A stretch of 64,000 nt of DNA, from contig NZ_JABEQF010000001.1 of the NCBI RefSeq assembly GCF_014174355.1, positions 186,001-250,000 of the forward strand, written 5' to 3'. Below are positions 17,347 to 26,200 of this stretch, piece after piece. Under the pieces are notes generated by a model that saw nothing but the letters and a program-made list of their open reading frames with translations, was not told where the DNA came from and did not search any database. The position numbers were made by a program, and so were the translations under genes. Source of the DNA: Gluconacetobacter azotocaptans (GTDB taxonomy: Bacteria; Pseudomonadota; Alphaproteobacteria; Acetobacterales; Acetobacteraceae). Numbering within the stretch: position 1 is the first letter of the stretch; each line of letters opens with the position of its first letter.

Positions 17347-17458
17347 CGACAATAGGGACCGAATTGCAGCTCTGTCCACCTTTTTGTGACGGGAAATTCA
17401 GAATCCGCGTCGGGCACGGGATGAAACGCAACCGCCCGCACCCGCGCCCGATGCGGTC

Positions 17459-18784
17459 TTACGGGCGGCCCACGGAACTGTAGCTCAGGCCATGCGCCCG
17501 CATGGCCTGCGGGTCCCAGATGTTGCGCAGGTCGACGATGACGTTGCCTTTCATCACGTCGCGCAGCTTGGATGGCGACAGGGCCCTGAATTCGTTCCAT
17601 TCCGTCAGCACGACAAGCGCATCCACGCCGGCCGCCGCATCCAGAGGGTCGGTGCAGTACTCCGTCGCCTCGGGCAGCAGGGGGCGGGCCGGGACCATGC
17701 CGGCGGGGTCGAAGGCGCGGAGGCTGGCTCCAGCGGCAGCCAGCCGGTGCAGGATGGGAATGGAAGAAGCCTCGCGCATGTCATCGGTTTCCGGTTTGAA
17801 GGTCAGGCCCAGCACGCCGATCGTCAGGCCCGATACGCTGCCGCCGCAGGCTGCGATGATGCGGTCGGCCATGCGTGTCTTGCGCGCGTCGTTGATGTCC
17901 ACCGTCGTTTCGATCAGGCGCATCGGCGATCCCGCGTCCTGTGCGATATGGACCAGGGCCAGCGTGTCCTTGGGAAAGCACGAACCGCCGAACCCCGGGC
18001 CCGGATGCAGGAACTTCCGGCCGATACGATTGTCCAGGCCGATGCCGCGCGCGATGTCGTGGACCTCGGCCCCGACTTTCTCGCACAGGTCCGCGATCTC
18101 GTTGATGAAGGTCACCTTCATCGCCAGGAAGGAATTGGCCGCGTATTTCGCCAGTTCGGCGGTTTCCAGGCCGGTGAACAGAATGGGGGCCTCGATCAGG
18201 TAGAGCGGCCGGTACAGCCGGCGCAGGATTTCGCGCGCGCGCTCGCCCCCGCCGGGCCGGGTGGTGTCGGTGCCGATGATGACGCGGTCCGGGCGCATGA
18301 AATCGCCGATGGCGTTGCCTTCGCGCAGGAATTCCGGGTTGGACGCGACGTCGAAATCCAGGTCGGGCCGGACGCGGCGGATCAGGTCGGACACCTGCCG
18401 CCCGGTTCCGACTGGGACGGTCGATTTCGTGACCACCACGGCGTAGTCGTTCATGCATTTGGCGATCTGTTCGGCCGCCGCATAGACATAGCGCAGGTCG
18501 GCATGGCCGTCGCCACGCCGGGTGGGCGTGCCCACGGCGATGAAGATGGCCTCGGCCCCCTGCACGGCCTTTTCGATGTCGTCGCCGAAGGTCAGGCGCC
18601 CGGCGGCCACATTGTCGGCGACCAGCTTGTCCAACCCGGGTTCGTAGATGGGAATCCGACCCTCGCGCAACGCCGCCAGCCGGCCGGGATCGGTCTCGAC
18701 GATGGCCACGTCGGTGCCGAATTCGGCGAAGCAGGCCCCCGACACCAGCCCGACATAGCCACCACCAATCATCGCGATCTGCAT
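17459..18784 (-). CDS. ugd: UDP-glucose 6-dehydrogenase
   Basis: 441-residue cytosolic NAD enzyme oxidising UDP-glucose to UDP-glucuronate, the donor for GumK. It has the Rossmann motif GGGYVGLVSGACFAEFG at about 7-23, VATKSTVPVGTG-type sequence (VVVTKSTVPVGTGRQ), NPEFLREGNAI, and the active-site Cys in GPGFGGSCFPKDTLAL at about residue 265. Length is normal. It is the last gene of the gumK unit, 52 bases after the GT2 gene, so precursor supply and glucuronosyl transfer are in one transcript. Confidence 0.95.
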   Translation of the reverse strand: MQIAMIGGGYVGLVSGACFAEFGTDVAIVETDPGRLAALREGRIPIYEPGLDKLVADNVAAGRLTFGDDIEKAVQGAEAIFIAVGTPTRRGDGHADLRYVYAAAEQIAKCMNDYAVVVTKSTVPVGTGRQVSDLIRRVRPDLDFDVASNPEFLREGNAIGDFMRPDRVIIGTDTTRPGGGERAREILRRLYRPLYLIEAPILFTGLETAELAKYAANSFLAMKVTFINEIADLCEKVGAEVHDIARGIGLDNRIGRKFLHPGPGFGGSCFPKDTLALVHIAQDAGSPMRLIETTVDINDARKTRMADRIIAACGGSVSGLTIGVLGLTFKPETDDMREASSIPILHRLAAAGASLRAFDPAGMVPARPLLPEATEYCTDPLDAAAGVDALVVLTEWNEFRALSPSKLRDVMKGNVIVDLRNIWDPQAMRAHGLSYSSVGRP

Positions 18785-18836
18785 GATCCACTCCTGTCAA
18801 AGATGTTGTTCGTCCCGCCGGGCCGCGCCGGCCCGG

Positions 18837-19814
18837 TCATGCCGACCGCCAGATGGCAATGCGGCGGTGGAGTGCGCGGCCGACCTGTCGCCCGATGCGC
18901 GGGACGAAGGACGGCCGTCGTAGCGCCCGCGCCGCCAGGGCGCCGACGGCCCCGCGACGGATCGCCTGTGAAAAGAAATGCGCGTCGTCCAGCCTGGACA
19001 GGCCCTCGGCCCGGCGCAGCAGCAGGGCCGCCAGGCCCGGGGTCGCCCGGATGGCCGGGTGACCGGTCAGGTCGATGGCGGCCCGCGCCAGCGCGCCATA
19101 GGCGATGGTGGTGCGCGTCATGTCCGACGCCTTGCGGCTGACGGCCCCTTCGCGCTGGGTGTAGAGATAATGCGCGGCGTCGAGCATCCGGAAGCGCGCG
19201 CCATGCAGCAGCAGGGTCACCATGAAGGTGAAGTCCTCGCCATGGCGTTGCGCGGTGACGTAGCGGACACCTGACGAAAGCAGGAAGGCGCACCGGATCA
19301 TCGGCTTCAGCAATCCCCAGTCGGGGCCGCGACCGTCGGCCAGATTGTGGGCCAGATAGGTCTCGACGCCGACGGGGCCATCGGGCACGGCGCGGGGGCC
19401 GAGGGCGCGGCCGGTCGTCCGAGCGGCGGCCGCGTCGTAGTACAGCAGGTCGTCGGCCACGATGTCGGCCGCCGGGTCGCGGGCGACGAGGCCCGCCAGC
19501 GCCGCCAGCCGGTCGGGGCCATAGGCGTCGTCGGCATCGAGGATCGCGATCCAGTCGCCCGTCGCCTGTGCGATGCCCGTGTTGCGCGCTGCCGATGGGC
19601 CGCCGTTCGCCGCCATGCACAGCAGGCGCACATTGGGGTGGCGCAGCGCCAGCGTCGCCACGATGTCGCGCGTCGCATCGGTCGAGCAATCGTCCACGAC
19701 CAGGATCTCGGCGGCGGGCAGGCTCTGCGCCAACACCGAGCCGATTGCCCGTTCGACGAAGGGCGCTGCGTTGAAGACCGGTATGATGACGGTGATGGCG
19801 AGGGCATCCGTCAT
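18837..19814 (-). CDS. GT2 family glycosyltransferase
   Basis: 325-residue inverting GT-A enzyme. It begins VIIPVFNAAPFVERAIGSVL, has VVDDCSTDATRDI, SAARNTGIAQA, and the metal-binding DXD in AILDADDAYGP, then a GEDFTF acceptor-side motif. It probably adds a side-chain sugar of the gum repeat on the cytoplasmic face. Its ATG overlaps the stop of the preceding GT4 as ATGA, which argues for coupling. Sugar donor and linkage unknown. Confidence 0.88.
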   Translation of the reverse strand: MTDALAITVIIPVFNAAPFVERAIGSVLAQSLPAAEILVVDDCSTDATRDIVATLALRHPNVRLLCMAANGGPSAARNTGIAQATGDWIAILDADDAYGPDRLAALAGLVARDPAADIVADDLLYYDAAAARTTGRALGPRAVPDGPVGVETYLAHNLADGRGPDWGLLKPMIRCAFLLSSGVRYVTAQRHGEDFTFMVTLLLHGARFRMLDAAHYLYTQREGAVSRKASDMTRTTIAYGALARAAIDLTGHPAIRATPGLAALLLRRAEGLSRLDDAHFFSQAIRRGAVGALAARALRRPSFVPRIGRQVGRALHRRIAIWRSA

Positions 19815-20995
19815 GCGCGTACCCCCGCCAGACGGTCGTACAGGTCTTCCAGCGCGTCGGTGCAATGCCGGATATCGTGCTGCTGGCGCACGAAGCCGCT
19901 GCCGGCGGCGCCCAGCCGGTCGGCCAGGGCGTCGTCGGTCAGCACCGCCAGCAGCCGGTCGGCCAGGGCATCGACATCGCCCTCGGCAAAGGCGTAGCCG
20001 GTCTGGCCGTCGACAATCCCCTCGGTCACGCCGCCCCGGGCCGAGGTGACGACCGGCACGCCGCTGGCCTGGGCCTCCAGCAGCACCAGCGGCAGGCCCT
20101 CGGCGTCGCCGCTGGTGGCCGTGATGCTGGGCAGGCAGAAGACGCGCGCCTGACCCATCAGCGCCTGCACCCTGTCGCGCGACACCGCGCCGGTGAAGAC
20201 CACGTTGCCCATCGTCCCGGCCTGTGCCTCCAGCGCCGGGCGTTCGGGGCCGTCGCCCGCGACGATCAGCTGCGCGGCCGGCAGCGTGCGGCCGATCCGG
20301 CTGAAGGCCTCGATCAGGAACCGGCATCCCTTCTTCTCGACCAGTCGCCCCAGGAACAGGATCACCGGCGGCCGGCGGCCGGGCGACGGGTCCTGGGGGG
20401 TGAAGCGGCCGGGATTGATGCCGATATGGCGGATATGGACCCGGTCCGCCGGCAGGCCCACCGCGATCGCGGCGTCACGGATATGATCGGACACGGCCAC
20501 GAAACTGACCTCGGGCCGCGACGCCAGCCGTTCCAGCCGGCGAGGATAGCCCTTCCAGCGCCGACCGGACCGTCCGGCGGCGAACCAGTCCATATGGGTG
20601 GTGATGTCGGCCCCGTGCAGCGTCACCAGTAGCGGGACCGACAGCGAGCGGGCCAGATGCCATGCCTCGACCCCGTCGAACCCGAAATGGGCGTGGATCA
20701 GCGACGGCCGCACATGGCGCGCGATCCGGGTCAGGCCCGGGGGCGCCATGTCCAGCGTGCGGGCCAGCAGGCTGCGGGCGCGCTGGGGCAGCGTCGCCGG
20801 GCCGCTATAGCGGGTCCGGGCCGCCAGCCCGTCCAACGGCAGGCGGTCGACCAGGCGTTCGCCGATCATGACCGGCTTCCACCGTTGCAGGGCCAGGGAC
20901 TGGTCCCGTACAAAGGTTTCGGACAGCGGCAGGATCTCGGTCCGGTAGATACCCACTGTCGGACAATCCGTCACGGCGCCGGTCCTCTGGAGCAT
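19811..20995 (-). CDS. GT4 family glycosyltransferase
   Basis: 394-residue GT-B retaining enzyme. The N-terminal half has LIHAHFGFDGVEAWHLA and LLVTLHGADIT. The C-terminal half has VILFLGRLVEKKGCRFLIEA, QLIVAGDGPER, and the EX7E motif in AEGLPLVLLEAQASGVPVV. GGAAGG precedes the ATG. It lies 53 bases after gumK and overlaps the GT2 gene. It likely extends the side chain beyond glucuronate; specificity unknown. Confidence 0.88.
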   Translation of the reverse strand: MLQRTGAVTDCPTVGIYRTEILPLSETFVRDQSLALQRWKPVMIGERLVDRLPLDGLAARTRYSGPATLPQRARSLLARTLDMAPPGLTRIARHVRPSLIHAHFGFDGVEAWHLARSLSVPLLVTLHGADITTHMDWFAAGRSGRRWKGYPRRLERLASRPEVSFVAVSDHIRDAAIAVGLPADRVHIRHIGINPGRFTPQDPSPGRRPPVILFLGRLVEKKGCRFLIEAFSRIGRTLPAAQLIVAGDGPERPALEAQAGTMGNVVFTGAVSRDRVQALMGQARVFCLPSITATSGDAEGLPLVLLEAQASGVPVVTSARGGVTEGIVDGQTGYAFAEGDVDALADRLLAVLTDDALADRLGAAGSGFVRQQHDIRHCTDALEDLYDRLAGVRA

Positions 20996-21048
20996 CCTTC
21001 ATTCCTTCCTGTCGTGGTCGGACCGATGGGTCGGGCCGCCGGGCGGGA

Positions 21049-22155
21049 TCAGATCCTGGTGTCGGAATAGGCGTGGGGGGTCATGATGCGGTCCACGACC
21101 TCGTCCCAGCCCAGCATGGGTGTGTCGATCGGGGTGTCGTGCGCCAGGGCGGCGTCCACCGCGCGTGCGATCGATGCCGGGTCGCCGGGCACATATCCAT
21201 AGCGCCCGGGCTGGTCGCCCCGGGCGAATTCCGGACAGACCGCCGGTATGCCGAACAGTCCGAACTGACGTAATTTCAGCGAGGTATCGAGCAGATAGCG
21301 GGGCGTCTGCCGGTCCAGATAGGGCGCCACGCCGAAGGCGGCGTGCTGGACGAAGGGCAGTGTCTGTTCGAACGGCATTTCGTCATGGACGATAATGTTC
21401 GGGGCCGAGAGGCCCGCCGCTGCCTTGCCTGCCCCGATGATGTGGAAGTCGATATCCGGAAACGCCGCCGCCGCGGTTGAAAAGAAGGTCGCGTCGAACA
21501 GCATGGACCCGACCGAGACGCACCCGCGGCGCGTGCCGTAGGGGTCGACGTAGCGCCGTTGAGCGAGGGACCGGTCGATGCCCTGCGGCACGAAGACCGA
21601 GGACCGTTCGTGGGGCATGCCGTCGCGCAGCAGTCGCGACGGCAGCCGAACGGTGTCGATGCTGTCGAAATTGGCCCGGAACCGTCGCTTGATGGTTTCG
21701 GCACAATCGACGACGTCCAGATCGTCGGACGCCAGATAGATGATCCTGGCGGTCGGGTTCAGGCGCCGCGCGTCCTCGATGAACACCGGCGCCATGCCGG
21801 ATTCAATGAAGATGGTGTCGGCCTCGCGCAGCCATTGGCGTGGGATGCGCGGAATGAGCCTGCGATAGAGCCAGAACATTGATTCTTCGACCCGTGCCAG
21901 GGCAGGGCGGCGCAGGTTGAACGGATGCCAGCTTGTTCGCCACAGGAAACATTCGACATGGTCGAAGACCTCGACCCGATTGGCCCGGGGGGCCAGATCG
22001 GTGCGCGTGTCGCCCCGATGTTCCGATAACCGGCTGAGACCGATGGAAAAGAACCGTGTCCGCCCACGCTTCGCCAGTTCGGACGTAATGAAATGGACGC
22101 TCGCCTTCCGGCGGGACCGATAATCATGCACGGATATGACAAGTGAATTCGTCAT
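21049..22155 (-). CDS. gumK: Glucuronosyltransferase, GumK-like (GT70)
   Basis: 368 residues, close to Xanthomonas GumK. Family features include HDYRSRRKASVHFITSELA near the N-terminus, RFFSIGLSRLSEHRGD and WHPFNLRRP, then IIYLASDDLDV, where the acidic patch probably contains the catalytic Asp, and VSVGSMLFDATFF in the C-terminal domain. GumK transfers glucuronate from UDP-glucuronate to the lipid-linked mannose. It heads the unit ending in ugd, which makes the donor. The 499-base gap upstream is shared with the divergent acyltransferase unit. Confidence 0.88.
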   Translation of the reverse strand: MTNSLVISVHDYRSRRKASVHFITSELAKRGRTRFFSIGLSRLSEHRGDTRTDLAPRANRVEVFDHVECFLWRTSWHPFNLRRPALARVEESMFWLYRRLIPRIPRQWLREADTIFIESGMAPVFIEDARRLNPTARIIYLASDDLDVVDCAETIKRRFRANFDSIDTVRLPSRLLRDGMPHERSSVFVPQGIDRSLAQRRYVDPYGTRRGCVSVGSMLFDATFFSTAAAAFPDIDFHIIGAGKAAAGLSAPNIIVHDEMPFEQTLPFVQHAAFGVAPYLDRQTPRYLLDTSLKLRQFGLFGIPAVCPEFARGDQPGRYGYVPGDPASIARAVDAALAHDTPIDTPMLGWDEVVDRIMTPHAYSDTRI

Positions 22156-22654
22156 GCGCTCGGTCTGCCTCTTCTTCTTTACGGGCCGCGCCGAAAAGGA
22201 CGCAGTATCTGCTCAGATAGAAAACGGGGCGTCCGGCATCGGAAGCGCGTAATGCCGAAACGTTTAAGGGATAAACGAGAAAAACGCAAGAAAATCGAAT
22301 CCTGCAAACCAAAAAGGGTCACCCGCTATCCGGACGGGAAATGAGGCTTTTTTTTGACGAATTGATGGGCCTGATGGGGCGCACCTTACGGATTCTGCAT
22401 TTTCCGGAAATTTTTCCAGGGACGCGAGGTTGTGCTTGCTAGGCGCCGCAGGATGAGGATAAGGCTGATTTCGGCCGGATGAAGGGCCGCGCCCGGCAAG
22501 GTGCTGGTCGGGTTGCATTCCGGTCCGTATTTTTCAGCAAGATCCATATTTCAGGTCTCTTTTCCGGCGGGCGGGACCCGTTGCGTGATGTGGCGCGCTG
22601 CCGTGCTCGGGCAGCGGCCGGCCAACGGATTTGCTCTGGCGGAAGGATGGGCGG
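22156..22654. promoter_or_regulatory. Divergent promoter region between gumK and the acyltransferase unit
   Basis: 499 bases with no supportable gene. It must hold the promoters of the minus-strand gumK unit and the plus-strand acyltransferase-flippase unit. The stretch 22250-22440 is AT-rich and includes an eight-T run near 22350 and the palindrome TTTCCGGAAA near 22400. I cannot identify promoters or operators with confidence. Confidence 0.5.
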
Positions 22655-23854
22655 ATGTCGGATCATCTGTTTGAGGCGCGGTCGGAAAAAACGTATCTTC
22701 AACAGCTTACTTCCATCCGTGGCGTGGCGTGCCTGGTCGTTCTGGTCGGACATGTGATCCAGACCATCCGCTATGATCCGCTGCCGCCATCGCCGCATCG
22801 GCACTGGGTGCGCGACCTGGTCACCTATGCCTTCAATGCCCAGGGCGCGGTGTTGCTGTTCTTCGTCCTCAGCGGCTGCGTCCTGTCGCTGTCGCTGCGC
22901 CGGGTCGTCACCTTCGACTGGCAGACCGTCGCGGGCTTCTATGTCAGGCGGGCCTTGCGCATCTATCCGTTGCTTTGGGTATCGGTCCTTTTCTCGATTG
23001 TTGTTACAACATACGTTCGTGCCTCGATGGATATCGGGGTCTATGTCGACTGGCTGGCGCGTAATCTGGCCTCCACACTCTCGCCCGCGCATGTCGGGCT
23101 GGCGCTGGTAGGGGCCTATACCCGTTATAACGGCCCGATGTGGTCGTTGCGGGTCGAGCTGATCTTCTCGATCCTCTTTCCCGGCATTCTGCTGTTGATG
23201 CGTGCCCGGCGCCTGCGGGGCTGGGCGCTGGCCGGACTGTTCGCCATGGCGCTGGTGCCCATGCCGTCGGAGATCGGGCTGAATTTCGGCCTGGCGTTCG
23301 CGCTGGGGGCACTGATCCCGCTGATGCCGCGGATCGGCTGGGCGTCTTCGGCGCTGATTCCCGTGGCGGCGACGCTGGTGCTGATGTACGACCGTCTGGC
23401 CCTGGGCGGTCATGCCGTGCCGGAACAGATCTATGACGTGATCGAGACCCTGGCCGCATTCGTCATCGTGCGCGACCTCTACGCCTCGGGCCGGTCCTTC
23501 GGCGTGCTGACCAGCCGGACGGCCGTCCGGGTCGGCGAATGGTCCTACAGCATCTATCTGCTGCACCTGCCCATTCTGCTGCTGGTCTTCGACCTGATGC
23601 AGCAGTGGATGGGCCTGCCCCCCCTGCTGGCTCATCCGGGATGGAGCCAAGGCCTGCTGGCGGTGCTGACCATCGGGGTGACGGTGGCGGTGTCCAGCCT
23701 GACCTATCGATGGGTGGAACTGCCGCTGCATAATATCGGACGGGGACTGGCGCGCCGCATCGAACATCCCGTGACACCGGCGACCGGTTGGCGAAACGAT
23801 GCCGCGCCACGGCCGATGCCGTCCGCCCGCATGGAATACGAGCGCGAATCATGA
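22655..23854 (+). CDS. Acyltransferase 3 family membrane protein
   Basis: 399-residue inner-membrane protein of the acyltransferase-3 family, with about ten hydrophobic segments. It begins LTSIRGVACLVVLVGHVIQ with the family His, then VLLFFVLSGCVLSLSLRR, FYVRRALRIYPLLW and GPMWSLRVELIFS, and YSIYLLHLPILLL near the end. In gum loci such proteins (GumF, GumG) acetylate mannose residues; that role is inferred. The start at 22655 has GGAAGG eight bases upstream. Its stop overlaps the next ATG (ATGA). Confidence 0.88.
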   Translation: MSDHLFEARSEKTYLQQLTSIRGVACLVVLVGHVIQTIRYDPLPPSPHRHWVRDLVTYAFNAQGAVLLFFVLSGCVLSLSLRRVVTFDWQTVAGFYVRRALRIYPLLWVSVLFSIVVTTYVRASMDIGVYVDWLARNLASTLSPAHVGLALVGAYTRYNGPMWSLRVELIFSILFPGILLLMRARRLRGWALAGLFAMALVPMPSEIGLNFGLAFALGALIPLMPRIGWASSALIPVAATLVLMYDRLALGGHAVPEQIYDVIETLAAFVIVRDLYASGRSFGVLTSRTAVRVGEWSYSIYLLHLPILLLVFDLMQQWMGLPPLLAHPGWSQGLLAVLTIGVTVAVSSLTYRWVELPLHNIGRGLARRIEHPVTPATGWRNDAAPRPMPSARMEYERES

Positions 23855-25158
23855 CGATCGCATATGCAACCCCAGGCCGTGTGCTGGCGACGGCGGGCGA
23901 CCCGCGGGGCGGAAAATATCTGGTGATCGCGGGTGGCTCATTCAACCTTTGGTTGTGCTTCGTCGCCACCCGGGGCTGGCTGCATGTCGGCAACGCCCAG
24001 ATCGCGGCGATGGAACTCACGATCATGGCTGTCGGATTCTACATGATCCGAAACCGGATCGACAGGAATGCGATCTGGATCATGGCGGTGACCTTCGCCT
24101 TCCTGGCCGGTGCGAAGCTGGTCAATCCCGCGATCAGCTTCAAGATCCTGCATGACTTCGGGATCATGTACATTTTCTATCAGTTGGGCCGCATGGCGTC
24201 CGAACGCACGGCGCGTTCGACGATCTGGGTCCTGATGGTCATGGTCCTGGTCGTCGGCTTCGTCGAGCTGGTCTTTACCCAGGCTTTTGCACAGGCTTTC
24301 AATATCTGGGACTATTACGTCCAGAAGGGCGTCATTTCCAGCGACACGGTAAATTACAGCAATACCAATCTGTTTCTCAGCGGCAACCGGGGGGCGGGCG
24401 CCGGCCGTACTTTCTTCGAATCCGTCTTCGGGCCGCATCGTGTCTCGTCCATCTTTCTGGAACCTGATTCGCTGGGAAATTTTTCCGCCGTCGTGTTCGC
24501 ATGGTGTCTCAGTGTCTCGAGAAACCAGCCTGGCCGGCGCTGTGTGGTGTTGTACATCCTGGCGGCCCTGTGTTTCGTTCTGGCCGATTCCCGTTTCGCA
24601 TCGGGGTGCTGCGCGCTGATGCTGATGCTGCGGCTGACGCCGCTGTGCCGGGTGGCGCTGGTGACGTTCCTGCTGCCGCTGCTGGTGGCGACGGCGCTGA
24701 CGCTTGTCGGTTCGTTTCACGAACTGCCGGGCGTGCTGCCGGCCATCCTGAAGGACGATCTGTCCGGCCGGCTGATCTTTTCCGGCCGCCTGCTGGACTA
24801 CTGGCATGTCGGGCAATGGTTCGGCATGGCGCCGTCGCAGGTCTACACGTCGGATACCGGCTATGCCTATGTCCTGAACAACCTTGGGGCGATCCTGACG
24901 CTGTTCTATCTGGGCCTGTTCGCGTTTCGGCCCCCACGCTCGCGCGAGGGCGAGATCATGAAGGCGATGATGTCGGTCTATTTCGCGACGTCGCTGTGCA
25001 TCGGGGCATCGGTTTTCACGATCAAGACGGCGGCCCTGCTGTGGTTCCTCTACGGAACGACCGAGGCCGGGCACGCTGCGTCGGATGGCGCGTCCGCGCG
25101 CCCGCGTTTTGCGGCCCGTCGTCCGATCATGTCCGCCATGACCGAAATCGCGGCCTGA
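23851..25158 (+). CDS. Putative polysaccharide polymerase, GumE/Wzy-like
   Basis: 435-residue polytopic membrane protein with about 10-12 hydrophobic helices and a large hydrophilic loop (about 160-205: VISSDTVNYSNTNLF through VFGPHRVSSIFLEPDSLGNF). The layout and the SIFLEPDSLG region resemble O-antigen ligase/polymerase-type proteins. No other polymerase is seen in the locus and all other Wzx/Wzy-pathway parts are present, which supports the call. Its ATG overlaps the acyltransferase stop. Polymerases diverge strongly, so similarity alone is weak. Confidence 0.7.
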   Translation: MTIAYATPGRVLATAGDPRGGKYLVIAGGSFNLWLCFVATRGWLHVGNAQIAAMELTIMAVGFYMIRNRIDRNAIWIMAVTFAFLAGAKLVNPAISFKILHDFGIMYIFYQLGRMASERTARSTIWVLMVMVLVVGFVELVFTQAFAQAFNIWDYYVQKGVISSDTVNYSNTNLFLSGNRGAGAGRTFFESVFGPHRVSSIFLEPDSLGNFSAVVFAWCLSVSRNQPGRRCVVLYILAALCFVLADSRFASGCCALMLMLRLTPLCRVALVTFLLPLLVATALTLVGSFHELPGVLPAILKDDLSGRLIFSGRLLDYWHVGQWFGMAPSQVYTSDTGYAYVLNNLGAILTLFYLGLFAFRPPRSREGEIMKAMMSVYFATSLCIGASVFTIKTAALLWFLYGTTEAGHAASDGASARPRFAARRPIMSAMTEIAA

Positions 25159-25167
25159 TCCTGATAT

Positions 25168-26175
25168 ATGGGAAATGCCATGCGTATCCTGACATATTTG
25201 CGCTGTGCCGCTACCCTGTCGTTGATGGTGGGCCTGTCCGCGCCGAGCCTGGCGCAGGAGTACAAGGGGGTAAACCTGGCGGGTGCGGCTTATTCCTCGA
25301 ACAAGATTCCCGGCCGCTATGGCTACGACTATCTGTTTCCCAAACCCGGCGAGGTCGAATATTTCCGGGGGAAGGGGATGAACATCTTCCGGATCTCGGT
25401 GCTGTGGGAACGCTTGCAGCCCGTGCGCCAAGGCGCGCTGGACCCCGCTTACCTGGGCCGGCTGCGCGATTTCATCGCCGAGGCGGACCGGTCCGGCGCG
25501 AAAGTCGTGATCGACGTGCATGATTACGGCCGCTATCGCGGCGTGCCGATCGGCACGGACCCGGTGACGTCAGCCGATTTCAGGGATTTCTGGACCCGCA
25601 TGGCCGTAGCGTTCGGCGAAAGCCCGGGCGTCATGTTCGGCCTGATGAACGAGCCGCAACTGCATTCGGCCGACGCCTGGCGCGACATCCAGCAGCAGGC
25701 CATCCTGGGCATCCGGGGGGCAGGGGCGAAAACCCCCATTCTGGTGTCGGGTATTTCGTGGGATGCCGCGCATAATTTCGCCACGGTGAACGGACCGGCC
25801 TTGCAGTCCCTGCAGGACCCCGCGCATGCCCTGCTGTACGAGGTTCACGAATATTTCGATGCCGACAGTTCCGGGCGCAGTCCCGACTGCATTCCCCAAA
25901 GCCAGGTCGTCGGCCGTCTGGCGCCGTTCACCGCCTGGCTGCGCCAGACCGGACACAAGGGGTTCCTGGGAGAATTCGGGGTCGGCCGCAACGATATATG
26001 CCTGCAGGACCTGGACCAGGTCGGCGCCTATCTGGCGGCGAATACCGACGTGTGGACCGGCTGGACCTACTGGGCAGCGGGGCCGCTATGGGGTGAATAT
26101 ATGTATACGCTGGAACCGAAGAACGGAACCGACCGGCCGCAAATGGCGGTATTGCAGAAATATCTTTCCCGGTGA
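25168..26175 (+). CDS. Secreted GH5-family glycoside hydrolase
   Basis: 335 residues with a Sec signal (RILTYLRCAATLSLM...APSLAQ) and a cellulase-like TIM barrel. It shows GVNLAGAAYSS, NIFRISVLWERLQP, the catalytic acid Glu in MFGLMNEPQLHS and the nucleophile Glu in GFLGEFGVGRND; VVIDVHDYGRY and HEYFD add the other family residues. It would cut beta-1,4-glucan bonds in the periplasm or outside. In this position it may trim the cellulose-like gum backbone, clear misrouted polymer, or set chain length. It starts 10 bases after the polymerase gene; the ATG at 25180 is an alternative start with GGGAA upstream. Confidence 0.88.
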   Translation: MGNAMRILTYLRCAATLSLMVGLSAPSLAQEYKGVNLAGAAYSSNKIPGRYGYDYLFPKPGEVEYFRGKGMNIFRISVLWERLQPVRQGALDPAYLGRLRDFIAEADRSGAKVVIDVHDYGRYRGVPIGTDPVTSADFRDFWTRMAVAFGESPGVMFGLMNEPQLHSADAWRDIQQQAILGIRGAGAKTPILVSGISWDAAHNFATVNGPALQSLQDPAHALLYEVHEYFDADSSGRSPDCIPQSQVVGRLAPFTAWLRQTGHKGFLGEFGVGRNDICLQDLDQVGAYLAANTDVWTGWTYWAAGPLWGEYMYTLEPKNGTDRPQMAVLQKYLSR

Positions 26176-26200
26176 CAGGCGCGATGGAAGGCATGGTGCA

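Larger units (their letters stand above)
16994..17458. promoter_or_regulatory. Long AT-rich leader between ugd and gumD
   Basis: 465 bases without a convincing gene. An 85-codon plus-strand frame at 17226-17483 runs into ugd and has no recognisable domain or ribosome binding site. The DNA is clearly more AT-rich than its surroundings (for example 17040-17260). It holds a terminator-like hairpin (17060-17081) and nested inverted repeats (17293-17346). Both ugd and gumD are on the minus strand, so the region is either a ugd 3' end plus gumD promoter, or a regulated leader. Confidence 0.6.

Noticed and set aside
17226-17483. 85-codon plus-strand frame in the gumD leader
   Set aside because: It overlaps the end of ugd, has no recognisable motif or ribosome binding site, and covers the inverted repeats.
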